This document shows, in pieces, positions 8,073 to 16,638 of a DNA stretch of 34,235 bases (position 1 is its first letter; every line of letters begins with the position of its first letter). Under the pieces are notes generated by a model, which saw only the letters and a program-made list of their open reading frames with translations, was not told the origin of the DNA and did no database searches. Position numbers and translations under genes: made by a program. The DNA is taken from NCBI GenBank assembly GCA_022826205.1, contig JAJDVJ010000034.1, forward strand, positions 1 to 34,235, read 5' to 3'. The DNA is from Silicimonas sp. GTDB lineage: Bacteria > Pseudomonadota > Alphaproteobacteria > Rhodobacterales > Rhodobacteraceae.

Positions 8073-9035
8073 AGCACGACGTTTCTGCGGCGCCTTGATT
8101 TCGTCGGCCCTCGCGCGACAACATCTTCCGGTCAATTCATCCTGACCGGAGATTTCCTCATGACACGCGATGCACCAACGACGACCGTCAGTCTCCGCCG
8201 CTGCATGTGCCTGAAGGCCGACGGTCGTTGGCGCATGATGCTGTTCAACGACGCCTCGGAATCAACCGACCGGGAATCGCGGCTCTGGCGCATGTGCGAT
8301 TTGCTCTCGAAGGAAGCGGTATCGCCTGTTCGAACCTGTGCAGCAGGTGCTGCCGATGTCGTTTCCGTCATTGATCTCCGCGCGGTGTTTCAGCATTGCC
8401 TTTATACGATTTCCGTGGAAGGAACCCATCCGTTTCTCACCCCGAAGTAGGGACGTTACGGCCTCGCCGGCACCGAGACGATGTACTGTTCCGACTCATG
8501 CTTTGACCTTTATGATCACCGCAACCTGGATCGCGCGAATGGCTGCCTGATGATCGTGGGGCCGGACCAGTTCGTGGCCGACGTGCTGCCGCTGGACGCG
8601 TTTGACGCAGCGGTCGCATTCTTCTCTGGCGTGCTTCTGAATCCCGATGCGCCCGACATGACCTGACCGGAACCTAATTGCAGCCACGGGCCAGGCGCAG
8701 GCGCGGCGCTCGTTGTGGAGTGAATCGGGCGTTGAGATCGACAACCAATGCGGGATTTGCAGTTCCGGTCGTGTCGGCGAAGGCTCCTGCAGTTCCGTGC
8801 CATCATCTCGCCATCGCTCTCAGCTGATCCGCCATGAATCCGGTTCGGGTTCTTGGGCGAAGTGAATGAACCGCAATTCAGTTCGATGCCGTGCAGTTCG
8901 CAGGGCAAGGGATTGGTCACCCCGCTGCCAGACCTGATCGCTTCAGGGACCGTGTCGAAAGGGCCGCGAAGGGTGCGGTGAATCGAACCCGTAGCCGCGA
9001 CTCCCAAGGCTGTCATGGCATTGGTCACTTTTTGC
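8073..9035. other. Decayed region without an intact gene
   Basis: Fragments of coding-like sequence occur, notably a frame of 96 codons starting at 8160 (LRRCMCLKADGRWRMMLF) and a frame ending at 8666 (FVADVLPLDAFDAAVAFFSG). I do not recognise either, and they do not align with the rest of the neighbouring oxidoreductase. Downstream to 9035 I see nothing coding. The position, between a frameshifted gene and a GntR relic, makes gene debris the likely explanation. Confidence 0.5.
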
Positions 9036-9081
9036 TTGACACCTTCCAGAAGTGAATCTATAAATATCCAACACTTCTGGA
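9036..9081 (+). promoter_or_regulatory. Near-consensus sigma-70 promoter with overlapping operator
   Basis: TTGACA (9036-9041) and TATAAA (9059-9064) are separated by exactly 17 bases. A perfect 10-base inverted repeat, TCCAGAAGTG (9045-9054) and CACTTCTGGA (9072-9081), encloses the -10 box with a 17-base spacer. A second repeat, ATATCC (9064-9069) and GGATAT (9079-9084), overlaps its right arm. The segment ATCTA-AAATATCCAA aligns with the promoter region of the intact GntR gene at 4133-4147. It is a strong promoter under repressor control by appearance; whether it is still used is unknown. Confidence 0.65.
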
Positions 9082-9082
9082 T

Positions 9083-9163
9083 ATGATGCATAAAATATTT
9101 TTCAGCAAACGAATGTCGGAAAGTGACACGGTAGCGCGTCCCGAACCGGACTGGCTGAACTGA
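9083..9163 (+). pseudogene. 5' remnant of a second GntR regulator gene
   Basis: The frame starting at the tandem ATGs 9083/9086 encodes 26 residues beginning MMHKIFFSKRMSESDTV and then stops. This aligns with the first residues of the intact GntR regulator (MIFGRRTSDDDTVVDM), and the upstream promoter aligns too. After SESDTV the similarity ends and no winged-helix follows. It is best read as a paralogous gene truncated soon after its start. A short expressed peptide cannot be excluded, because the promoter and start are intact. Confidence 0.6.
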
Positions 9164-9853
9164 TGCGTCCCTGTCGATGGTTTGACGGATGTGCGCCGAT
9201 TGAAATCCGTTGGGGCATAGGGTCCTCCCTCGCGGCGGCAACCTCCGGGGTGCCGCCGCACCTGTACGGCCCGATGAGACAGTTTCGGCATGCAGGGCCG
9301 TTTTGCCAATGACATGTTGTTCCGTCTCGCCAAGCCAAATTTGAGAAAACGTCGAGGCAAACGTGAACCCGTGCATTGCATTTTCAGGCTGGCGTGTCCG
9401 GCATGGTGCAGCGAAGTGCCGCACGTGTCTGTCGTCCTCGCTAGAGGAAGCCGAACGGACACGGGAGGCAAGGACCTGTGTCCCGGTTGCGGTACGCCGG
9501 ACGCATTTCCGCGTGGCAAGCCGTCAGATTCGCACGGTTGTCCCCGCAAGGCGTGCGGGAGAACGCTCGATGTGGCGAAAGTCAGGTCGTTTCCAGTCAC
9601 TCGCCCACGCCACGGCTGGCGAAATGCCAGCGAAACGGTCCTGTCCGGGTATCAGCCGCGATATCGCGCTCCTTCTTCTCTTCGCGACCGACGACCTGGC
9701 CGCTGAATCCGTCGCAGGAACATGCAATTCCGAGGCAGTATCGCATCACGGCCTGGAGAGGGATTTTTGCAGTTCGGTCATCCTGTCGCTTCCAATCCCG
9801 ATCATGTGCGGGGCAATCAGTGCAATTCAAGGACACGTGCTTGGGTTGCGCAG
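9164..9853. other. Gap with no recognised gene
   Basis: About 690 bases separate the GntR remnant from the intact FAD oxidoreductase. Several overlapping open frames exist but none shows a recognisable domain or start signal. By analogy with 4172-8072, an ABC transporter may once have lain here, but I see no residue of one. Confidence 0.45.
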
Positions 9854-11083
9854 ATGAGCTCCAAGCCCGAGAGCGACCATGACGTCGTCGTCGCGGGAGG
9901 CGGAGCAGGGGGCATAGGCGCGGCCCTTGGCGCCGCCAAGGCGGGGGCAAGGGTTCTCTTGGTCGAGAAGTACGGCTTTCTCGGCGGCGCGGCCACCAGT
10001 TCGAATGTTCTGGCGTATTGCGGGTTCTACAAGCAAGGGCCAGAACCGGTAAAGGTGGTTGGCGGCGTCGCGGACCTGGTGCTCGACGAGATCAAGGGCC
10101 TTGGCCTTGGCTGCGAGCCGTTTCGCTCCCCGACCACCGACAACTGGATCATTCTTCTGGAGCCGGAGACGGTCAAGCTCGCGCTGGATCGTGTCCTCGA
10201 CGCGCACGGAGTCCAGGTCCTGCTGCATACTCGCGTCGCCGCCGTCTCTCGAACCGCGGATCGGCTGCAAGCCGTGACGCTCGCTGGCATGGAAGGACGC
10301 TGGCGTGTTGCAGCGGAGGCCTTTGTCGATGCAACCGGTGACGCGAACCTTGCCCTGATCGCGGGGCTGCCGTGCAGAACGGGCGACGACGCAGGCTACC
10401 TGCAAGCCGCGACGGGCCCGATTCGCGTCGGTGGCCGCGACAGGTCCGTGCCGATCGACAGAGCGAGGATCGTTGCGGCATTCAAGGAGTACAACTGGAC
10501 GGGTGCACACCCGACGGCACGTCAGGATGGCGGGATCTTTGCCGAAGTGCCCGTAGCCGGCGACATGTGGTGGATGATGTATGACCACGAGTTGGTGGAC
10601 CTGACCTCGAAGAGCTTCACGCAGGCGGAAATGGCGGCGCGCTCGGCGGCAGGCGATTACGTCAAAGTGCTGCGTGAACGCGTGCCGGGATTCGAGAACG
10701 CGTTTCTTCTGCAAACGGGTCCGCAGATCGGCATTCGGGAAAGCCGCCACCCGCCGGCCCGATACGAACTGACCGGCGAAGATCTCCTGAGCGGCCGGCG
10801 TCGCCCGGACGGTATCGCTCGGGCGGCCTGGCCCATGGAGGATCATTCGGTTCCCGGACGACCTGTCTACAGGAGCATCGGAGGCGAAGGTTTCGCGGAC
10901 ATCCCGCTAGACTGCCTGCGCGCACTTGGCCTCGAAAACTTGTACTATGCCGGAAGAACCATTGGAGCGGATGCCGCAGCCTACGCCTCCATCCGCGTCA
11001 TGGGAACGGCGTTCGCAACTGGAGAGGCCGCGGGAACGGCAGCAGCGGGACCTGATGATCGCATTGAAGGAACCGCGACATGA
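9854..11083 (+). CDS. FAD-dependent oxidoreductase (FAD_oxidored family)
   Basis: A 409-residue flavoenzyme. The N-terminal Rossmann motif is HDVVVAGGGAGG (about residues 9-20), followed by ARVLLVEKYGFLGGAAT, the glutamate-ended beta strand that binds the ADP ribose. FVDATGDANLAL near residue 155 is the second dinucleotide-contact segment. The C-terminal GRTIGADAAAYASIRVMGTA and FATGEAAGTAAA close the FAD site, as is usual in this family. The oxidised substrate is unknown. I chose the ATG at 9854 (MSSKPESDHDVVV), although the ribosome binding site is weak. It is a paralogue of the broken gene at 7535-8072 and sits downstream of a decayed GntR gene, so it may belong to the same pathway. Confidence 0.86.
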   Translation: MSSKPESDHDVVVAGGGAGGIGAALGAAKAGARVLLVEKYGFLGGAATSSNVLAYCGFYKQGPEPVKVVGGVADLVLDEIKGLGLGCEPFRSPTTDNWIILLEPETVKLALDRVLDAHGVQVLLHTRVAAVSRTADRLQAVTLAGMEGRWRVAAEAFVDATGDANLALIAGLPCRTGDDAGYLQAATGPIRVGGRDRSVPIDRARIVAAFKEYNWTGAHPTARQDGGIFAEVPVAGDMWWMMYDHELVDLTSKSFTQAEMAARSAAGDYVKVLRERVPGFENAFLLQTGPQIGIRESRHPPARYELTGEDLLSGRRRPDGIARAAWPMEDHSVPGRPVYRSIGGEGFADIPLDCLRALGLENLYYAGRTIGADAAAYASIRVMGTAFATGEAAGTAAAGPDDRIEGTAT

Positions 11084-11517
11084 ATCAGTGTTCGCCGCGA
11101 AAGCGCCGCACCCTTGTTTTGTTGGCCTTTCCGGCCACTTCCGGGCTGTTCCTGCGAGTCCCCACCGACTCCAGTCTTTCTGAACCTCCACATCCAACGG
11201 CAAGACGGAAGGTTACCTTTGCCGGTGTGCATTCCTTCAACCCGTGGAATTGACCTGCGCTTCACCCCCTTGATCCGCAGAATGCCGACATCCTTGGAAT
11301 TTCGGATCTCTCACAGCCGCGCACGCTCGGATCTGAGGGGGAGGTGCTCGGCAGCGACCCCTCCTACCCGGCCCCTGGAATCGACGATGCTCATGTCGCC
11401 GTTCACCGACCCTATTCTGAGTCCAGTTGCTTGCCAATGGTTTGCCAGCTTGACAACCAGGCAAGATGAGGAAATTGAACGAGGCTTGGAATTTTCTTTG
11501 ATGTCAATGAATTGAAC
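11084..11517. other. Gap with no recognised gene
   Basis: About 430 bases follow the oxidoreductase. A short GC hairpin-like GGCC-TTTCC-GGCC lies near 11124-11136 but lacks a T-run. I see no coding sequence that I can support. Confidence 0.4.
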
Positions 11518-12175
11518 TGTTTGCGGGGGTAGGATTTGAATCTACGACCTTCAGGTCATGAGTGGATGAGGTGTTTTCAGAATCTGGGGGTGAAGCCCAA
11601 ACGGGCCGGGATGGTTTTTCTCCATCTCCGTTGTTTTGATCTGCGGCGTGTTCCTGCAAGTGCTTCAACAAGGTTTCAGCCGGATGCCAGGCCAATGGAA
11701 GGTCGGACGGAACATTTCTCGACCGCAAGTGGCAGCGGATTGCGTCATCGGAACTTGACTTGTGGTGCGGCAGCTTACCAAGTTCTTTCCACTCAACGTA
11801 ATCGAGCTTCGTAGCCGCATCCGTTTCGGGTTGGCCTTCTGTTCTTACGATTAGAGTTCGTTGCAGATTGGCGCCATGCAGCATGGATCCCAACAAATTG
11901 GTCCCTACCAACTCCGCACCTGCCAAGACCGCGCAGCTTAGGTCTGCCCCAAACAGGACATAGAGGGGCCAAGGCGCCCGTGCCGCAGTCCCCCAAGATT
12001 TGCACCGTGCAGTTCCGCCGAATTCAGATGTGCGTGGCGCAACTCAGCGCCTGTAAGGCTCGCGCCGTGGAGCTTGGCCAAATTCAGTTTTGCGCCTTCC
12101 AGCTGGGCTGAATTCATCTTGGCGTTTTGCAGCTCCGCACGAGTCAGGTCCGCCTCTTGAGTTTGGCACCACGTG
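11504..12175 (-). pseudogene. Pentapeptide-repeat protein, frameshifted
   Basis: Reading leftward from about 12175, one frame gives consecutive five-residue repeats: ADLTRAELQNAKMNSAQLEG, then AKLNLAKLHGASLTGAEL and LNSAELHGANL. These fit A(D/N)LXX and would build a right-handed quadrilateral beta-helix. Near 11950-11990 the repeats pass into another frame, continuing FGADLSCAVLAGAEL and NLLGSMLHGANL. A non-repeat tail (KLDYVEWKELGKL) runs to the stop at 11504, and its last codons are translated tRNA sequence. The upstream start is also lost: GAKLK near 12160 lies in a third frame. At least two frameshifts make this a pseudogene. Confidence 0.75.
11518..11562 (-). repeat. 3'-half fragment of initiator tRNA (fMet), possible att remnant
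   Basis: On the minus strand the sequence begins with CTCATGA, an anticodon loop with CAT. It continues CCTGAAGGTCGTAG, then the T loop ATTCAAATCC, the acceptor strand TACCCCCGC and AAACA in place of AACCA. This is the 3' half of a bacterial tRNA-fMet with a few substitutions, including a mismatch in the T stem. No 5' half (acceptor, D arm) precedes it; that sequence is the pentapeptide-protein tail. A lone tRNA 3' half is the usual scar left by a tRNA-targeting integrase. No integrase is present in the window. Confidence 0.7.
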
Positions 12176-12565
12176 AAGCGGCTAACTGGCCGTGACGAAC
12201 CGGCACGGCGAGAATCACGGCGAAGTCCCGCTTTCCTGATTCAGAGAGTCGCGCAGGAAGTTCACTTCGCGACATAGCGGGCAAGCTTTCTTCTTCGTGG
12301 TCTGTCCGGGCTGATCGGGCTGGGAGAGCAATTGTCAGGGCAAGCGGGCCTTGGCACGAGCCACGCCCTTCCTGCTCGCGCCGACACTGACTGGGCCTCG
12401 CGAGGTCTTGCGCCCGTCGGATCGCCCCGATAGGCTCCAAAATCGATGGAATAACAGTCGTTCTCGGGCGAAATCCAACGGTCGCTTCGGATTGGAACCC
12501 GGAGATGTTTTCTCGCAGACCGCGCGCCCGAATTCCTAGATCGAGTGCTTCAAAAGGACAGAACC
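12176..12565. other. Gap upstream of the BBE-type gene
   Basis: A minus-strand open frame (12144-12593) crosses this region. Its last part may be the decayed N-terminal portion of the pentapeptide gene, since it ends in GAKLK just before the repeats begin in another frame. I find no domain in the remainder and no clear promoter for the gene that follows. Confidence 0.4.
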
Positions 12566-14212
12566 ATGCCGGAAAACGTAGCTGCCTCAGCAAGTGACAG
12601 GCAAGGATTTGACCGTCGATTTTATGCGGACAACCCGGATCTGACTGTCTTTAGGCCGACTTCAACCCAGGACGTGGTTGCAGCAATGCAAACAATTGCC
12701 GCGAACGATCCCTCGGCCGTTGGAAGCAAAGTTCAGATCACAAGCGGTCGTCATTGTTACGAAGGCTTCGTCTACAACAGTGACACGAAATACATGATCG
12801 ACGTTACCGGGCTCCGGCAGTTTGGGACGGTTTCCTTCGATGACCAGGCTGACGCAGTCTGCATAGGCAGCGGGTACGGCAACTGGGACATGTACCGCAT
12901 GATGCAGAACGTCTATGGAAAGACTCTTCCGGCGGGTTCCTGCTATTCAGTCGGCTTGGGTGGTCATCTCACTGGCGGGGGATACGGGGTACTGTCCCGC
13001 CTGGCGGGTCTGACCATAGACTACATTTATGGCTTTGAAGTGGTAATTGACAACAGCGAACGTGGCCCGGAAGCGAAAGTCGTGACCCGTGACAGCACTG
13101 AACAGCAAGATTTGGACATCTATTGGGCGCTTCGCGGAATTGGCGGCGGCCAGATCGGCGTGATCACGAAGTACTACTTCGTGCTGGAAGAGCTCCCGAC
13201 TTCCCCGAGCCTTATGGCAACGACGTCCTTCAGTTGGGATTGGGATCAGGACGGCACCACTCTCACCGAGCAGCAGTTTGCGGATCTGGTTACCACATTC
13301 TACTCGATCTTCTGCAACCAAGATGAAACGACATGGAAGGTATGGGCTGCGTTCCATGCAACTCATGTCGCGTCAAGGCGGCTTTCGTGTCCAGCCATAA
13401 TCTTCAATCCGGCGGATTCCGGGATAAGCGACGAGGAGTTTCACAGCGAAGTTGAACTTCTGATTGCTGCCTGGACAGATCGCTTCAATGCCGTGGTTCC
13501 GCTTTCGGCGGAGGACCATCCAATCATCGGTCATCCCTGCATCTCGTCACGAAGCCTGATCGGGATCGCCATGCCCGGAGAGACAGAAGAGCCTGCCGCT
13601 CGGTTCTTCAGCTACCTTGACGGGACGCAGCAACTGAACGGGTCGGGAGAAAACCAGCACGGCAAGTACAAGTCCGCTTACCATAACTTCATTTTTGATT
13701 CTGAGATGCTCAAGGCGATGTACGCAGGCCTGACGACGAGCGTTGAAGGAATCGACCTGTCTCAGGCACGAATCCAGATGGATTCCTATGGCGGCAAGAC
13801 AAACGAGGTCGGTTCGGAGGAGACCGCCATTCCACAACGCAGTTCCACGGTCAAACTGCAGTACCAGACATACTGGAAGACGCCGGGCATGCTTCCCTAT
13901 CAGGAAAACAAGGAGATCGAAGAGAAGCAGCTTGACTGGATCAACACGATGTATTCGAAAGTGTATGCGGCGACAGGTGGCATCCCGGTCAACCAGAACA
14001 ACCCGGCGGTTGATGATGTCGTGACCACGGACGGCTGTTACTTCAACTATCCCGACATCCATATCGGCAGCAGACTTGAAGGGACTCCGGACGTCGAACA
14101 GGCTTGGGAACTCTACTTTGGCAAGGCCAATTCCGAACGTCTCCAGAAAATTGCTGCCGCATGCAACCCGTCGGGCTGGTTCACGAACTCGCAGACGTTC
14201 CAGTACAAATGA
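12566..14212 (+). CDS. FAD-linked oxidase, BBE family with bicovalent flavin
   Basis: A 548-residue oxidase of the PCMH/berberine-bridge-enzyme type. His63 in SGRHCYEGFV and Cys126 in PAGSCYSVGLGGHLTGGGYG are the two residues expected to hold FAD by double covalent linkage, with spacing close to known members. The C-terminal BBE motif CYFNYPDIHIG (about 491-501) completes the fold. Such enzymes oxidise sugars, oligosaccharides or secondary metabolites using oxygen. There is no signal peptide, so it is probably cytoplasmic. The ATG at 12566 follows AAAAGGAC. The gene is visibly lower in GC and uses more A/T-ending codons than its neighbours, which suggests transfer. No partner gene indicates its substrate. 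Confidence 0.88.
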   Translation: MPENVAASASDRQGFDRRFYADNPDLTVFRPTSTQDVVAAMQTIAANDPSAVGSKVQITSGRHCYEGFVYNSDTKYMIDVTGLRQFGTVSFDDQADAVCIGSGYGNWDMYRMMQNVYGKTLPAGSCYSVGLGGHLTGGGYGVLSRLAGLTIDYIYGFEVVIDNSERGPEAKVVTRDSTEQQDLDIYWALRGIGGGQIGVITKYYFVLEELPTSPSLMATTSFSWDWDQDGTTLTEQQFADLVTTFYSIFCNQDETTWKVWAAFHATHVASRRLSCPAIIFNPADSGISDEEFHSEVELLIAAWTDRFNAVVPLSAEDHPIIGHPCISSRSLIGIAMPGETEEPAARFFSYLDGTQQLNGSGENQHGKYKSAYHNFIFDSEMLKAMYAGLTTSVEGIDLSQARIQMDSYGGKTNEVGSEETAIPQRSSTVKLQYQTYWKTPGMLPYQENKEIEEKQLDWINTMYSKVYAATGGIPVNQNNPAVDDVVTTDGCYFNYPDIHIGSRLEGTPDVEQAWELYFGKANSERLQKIAAACNPSGWFTNSQTFQYK

Positions 14213-14379
14213 GCGACAGCGGAGCTGTTGTCGAATCCGGTCCAGCAAACGTATATGGCCCACGCGGAAATCTGCATTCAGCGGCGCGATTGTACCACGC
14301 GCAATCGATTCTCAGGAATTGCACAACTATGTAAACCTTGCTAGGCTCCGACTCGATCAGGCGGTCGTTCAGGTGACAT

Positions 14380-15150
14380 GTGAAAGACGGCGGAATCTCT
14401 AGGAAACGCGTAGGTGCAATCGACAGGGCGTTGCAGATACTCGATGTCCTGACCGAGCGCGTTGAGCCGATGAATGCCTACGAACTGGCGCGCGTGCTGG
14501 GGGCGCCTGCCTCGACCGTCTACAAGATCACCGAAGAGCTGGTCGACCGCGCGATGCTTGTGCGCGACAACGTTGGCATGCTGTGGCTCGGGCCACGGCT
14601 AATGCGGTACGGCTTGACCTATCGCGCGAGGATGGATGCGTTCGCCGACGCCAAGCGGGAAATGGAGCGGCTTTGCGCGGAGATCGGGGAAACGGTGCAG
14701 ATCTGCGTGCGTGACGAGGACATGATGAGCGTCATCGGAATGGTCCGCGGCAAAGGGCATTTGAACGTTGCGTCCGAGGTCGGGACGCGAGTTCCGCTGA
14801 ACTGGACAGCATCGGGCCGTTTGCTGCTTGGGCATCTTCCTGCCGACGAACGACGCGCGATTTTTTCCCATACGGCTCGGCCTTCCGAAACCGGCCTGGC
14901 CGAGACCGACCCCGACCGACTGACCCAGATGTCTGGTGACGAATTCAAGGCACGTGTTGCCGTTCAAATGAGTGCGTCGGAATATGCCGTCGCCTGCATC
15001 GCGTCACCCATCTGTGACTTACGAGGGGCATGTGTCGCCACGATCTCGATCGTGCTGCCGGAATCGCGGGCGCGTGCGGAGTTACCGCAATTCATCCAGG
15101 CCGTGACCAAAGCCGCCGAAAACGTTGACCGGAACGTATTGCCGCGCTGA
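14380..15150 (+). CDS. IclR family transcriptional regulator
   Basis: A 256-residue regulator. The N-terminal winged helix-turn-helix covers about residues 10-70 (GAIDRALQILDVLTE, AYELARVLGAPASTVYKITE, LWLGPRLMRYGL). The C-terminal GAF-like effector domain contains MERLCAEIGETVQICV, VPLNWTASGRLLLGHLP and YAVACIASPICDLRGACVAT, all typical of IclR proteins. The likely start is the GTG at 14380, preceded by AGGTGAC. It ends about 290 bases from the end of the convergent SelA-like gene, so it is a candidate regulator for the neighbouring peptide-type operon, or for the BBE-type gene upstream on the same strand. Confidence 0.9.
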   Translation: MKDGGISRKRVGAIDRALQILDVLTERVEPMNAYELARVLGAPASTVYKITEELVDRAMLVRDNVGMLWLGPRLMRYGLTYRARMDAFADAKREMERLCAEIGETVQICVRDEDMMSVIGMVRGKGHLNVASEVGTRVPLNWTASGRLLLGHLPADERRAIFSHTARPSETGLAETDPDRLTQMSGDEFKARVAVQMSASEYAVACIASPICDLRGACVATISIVLPESRARAELPQFIQAVTKAAENVDRNVLPR

Positions 15151-15228
15151 CTGATGCTCTCGCTTTCGCCCGAAGTGCATGATTGCCTGCTCATCCGGGC
15201 GGGGAAACGTGGCTTTCTGGAGTCATTG

Positions 15229-15440
15229 GAGTTTCGAATCGAAGTCGGCTGCAGAAACCTTTCAGACGGGGATGCCGCACGTCGCAGCGTCATCGCGGCC
15301 TTCGACGGGGGATGGATGTCATCGGAGGGCGGCACACTTCCCCTGCCGGAGGCGAACCGGCCTTTCAGGGAAATTCGGCCGATGGTGGCGTGGCATGACT
15401 GATCGTCGGAGTCTTCGCGACGACATGAATGGCAAGGGAC
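15229..15440 (+). pseudogene. IS1380-type transposase N-terminal remnant
   Basis: The frame ending at 15402 contains SVIAAFDGGWMSSEGGTLPL followed by EANRPFREIRPMVAWHD, then a stop. This matches the N-terminal signature of IS1380-family transposases, an F(D/S)GGxxxS(D/E)xGxLxLxExxR pattern with a run-on into a DPR-like segment. The continuation DRRSLRDDMNGKGP lies in another frame. No DDE catalytic region or terminal inverted repeat is present, so this is a short relic between the IclR and SelA-like genes. Confidence 0.6.
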
Positions 15441-15441
15441 C

Positions 15442-16638
15442 CTAGTCCTCTGCGTAGCCCCAGGAAAGGTACGCGTCCGTTCCGCCGTTTCGCGCTGACG
15501 CAAGGTCTTCCGGGAGCTGACCGAGCGCGGAATGATCCGTCAGCAACTCGCGAAGTGCGCTTGCCACGACCTCGGCCTGGCCGGGCTTGAGATTGCACGG
15601 ATCGAGCTGGAAGTAACCAAGCTCCACCTCGTGATTGCGCACGATGATCGGGGTCTGCCGACCGGCCAGGGCGGATGCGACGCCAGAGGCATCCGCGCCC
15701 AGGATTCTGGCGTCTATCATGACCTCCAGGCGATCGAGCGGGTTGCCGGTGGGGTCAGCCACTGGTCTTGCCGTGACCCCGTCGATCCCTTCAAGCGCCG
15801 TGCTCCAGAGGTCCAGTGCCGCTTGTTCCTGCTCCCTGATCCCAACGTGATCGCGCGTCTGCCAAGCCTCGAGTGCGGCGATCGCGCCAGCGATGCCTTC
15901 CTTGCCGATTTTCATCCCCCGACCGATGCCGATGTTCTGCAAGTAGGCGGCGCGCACCAGATCGCGCCGGCCTGCAACGATGCCGGACGTCGGGCCGCCA
16001 AGGAACTTGTGACCTGAATAAATGACGAGGTCCGCGCCATCGGCCAGAAATCCCCGCAGGTCATATTCCGATGCCGCATCCACGATTACCGGTACATCAG
16101 CATCGTGGGCGATCTCGGCAAAGCGCTTGAGGGGAACCTGCCCGTAGTGGACCACATGATGCGAAACGACGTAGAGTGCGGACGAAACCTCCGGCCCCAT
16201 GGCGCTCCGAAGCGAATGGTCGCTGCACAGGGTCGATTGCCCGACAGGAAGAACGTCGGCACCGGTCAGTTCGATCGATTGAGAAATCGGCGCGCCATAG
16301 TGGCAAAGATGGCCCAGCTGCACCGCGACCCTGGATTTCGGGCCGGGATTGCAAGGCAATCCCTCGGCGAGACCGGGATCCATGCCGGTCATGCATCCCG
16401 CAACGGTCAGGCTTATCCCTGCCGAGGCGGACGCCGTCATGAACCCGGCCTCCGCGCCGGTCAGCCTTTGGATCGCCTGGCTCGCACGGGACTGCAATTC
16501 ATGCATGTTGACGTAATGGCCCATCATTGCGGCCGTGGCCTCGCGGACGGCATGAGATGCGATCGAGGCCCCGAGGCCGGTCATTGTCCCGGACACGTTG
16601 ATGACAGGGGTCAGTCCGAGTGGCGGCGTGTCGGTCAT
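15442..16638 (-). CDS. SelA-like PLP-dependent enzyme (D-glucosaminate-6-P ammonia-lyase type)
   Basis: A 398-residue fold-type I PLP enzyme. The presumed Schiff-base lysine is Lys211 in YSGHKFLGGPTSGIV, and Asp187 in PVIVDAASEYDL should contact the pyridine nitrogen. The N-terminal VINVSGTMTGLGAS and the MTASASAGISLTVAGCM segment are typical of the SelA-related group that includes DgaE and many uncharacterised amino-acid lyases. Known relatives eliminate ammonia from amino sugar acids or amino acids. The gene starts within the RidA stop (ATGA overlap) and is last in the Dpp-type operon. True selenocysteine synthesis is unlikely: there is no selB or selC here and the context is transport. Confidence 0.85.
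   Translation of the reverse strand: MTDTPPLGLTPVINVSGTMTGLGASIASHAVREATAAMMGHYVNMHELQSRASQAIQRLTGAEAGFMTASASAGISLTVAGCMTGMDPGLAEGLPCNPGPKSRVAVQLGHLCHYGAPISQSIELTGADVLPVGQSTLCSDHSLRSAMGPEVSSALYVVSHHVVHYGQVPLKRFAEIAHDADVPVIVDAASEYDLRGFLADGADLVIYSGHKFLGGPTSGIVAGRRDLVRAAYLQNIGIGRGMKIGKEGIAGAIAALEAWQTRDHVGIREQEQAALDLWSTALEGIDGVTARPVADPTGNPLDRLEVMIDARILGADASGVASALAGRQTPIIVRNHEVELGYFQLDPCNLKPGQAEVVASALRELLTDHSALGQLPEDLASARNGGTDAYLSWGYAED

Noticed and set aside
11504-11926. An intact 140-residue protein
   Set aside because: Its start lies inside pentapeptide repeats that continue upstream in other frames, and its end is translated tRNA sequence, so it is part of a pseudogene.
15442-16638. Selenocysteine biosynthesis (true selA)
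   Set aside because: Only SelA-like fold features are present; there is no selB, selC or selD and the operon context is transport and deacylation.
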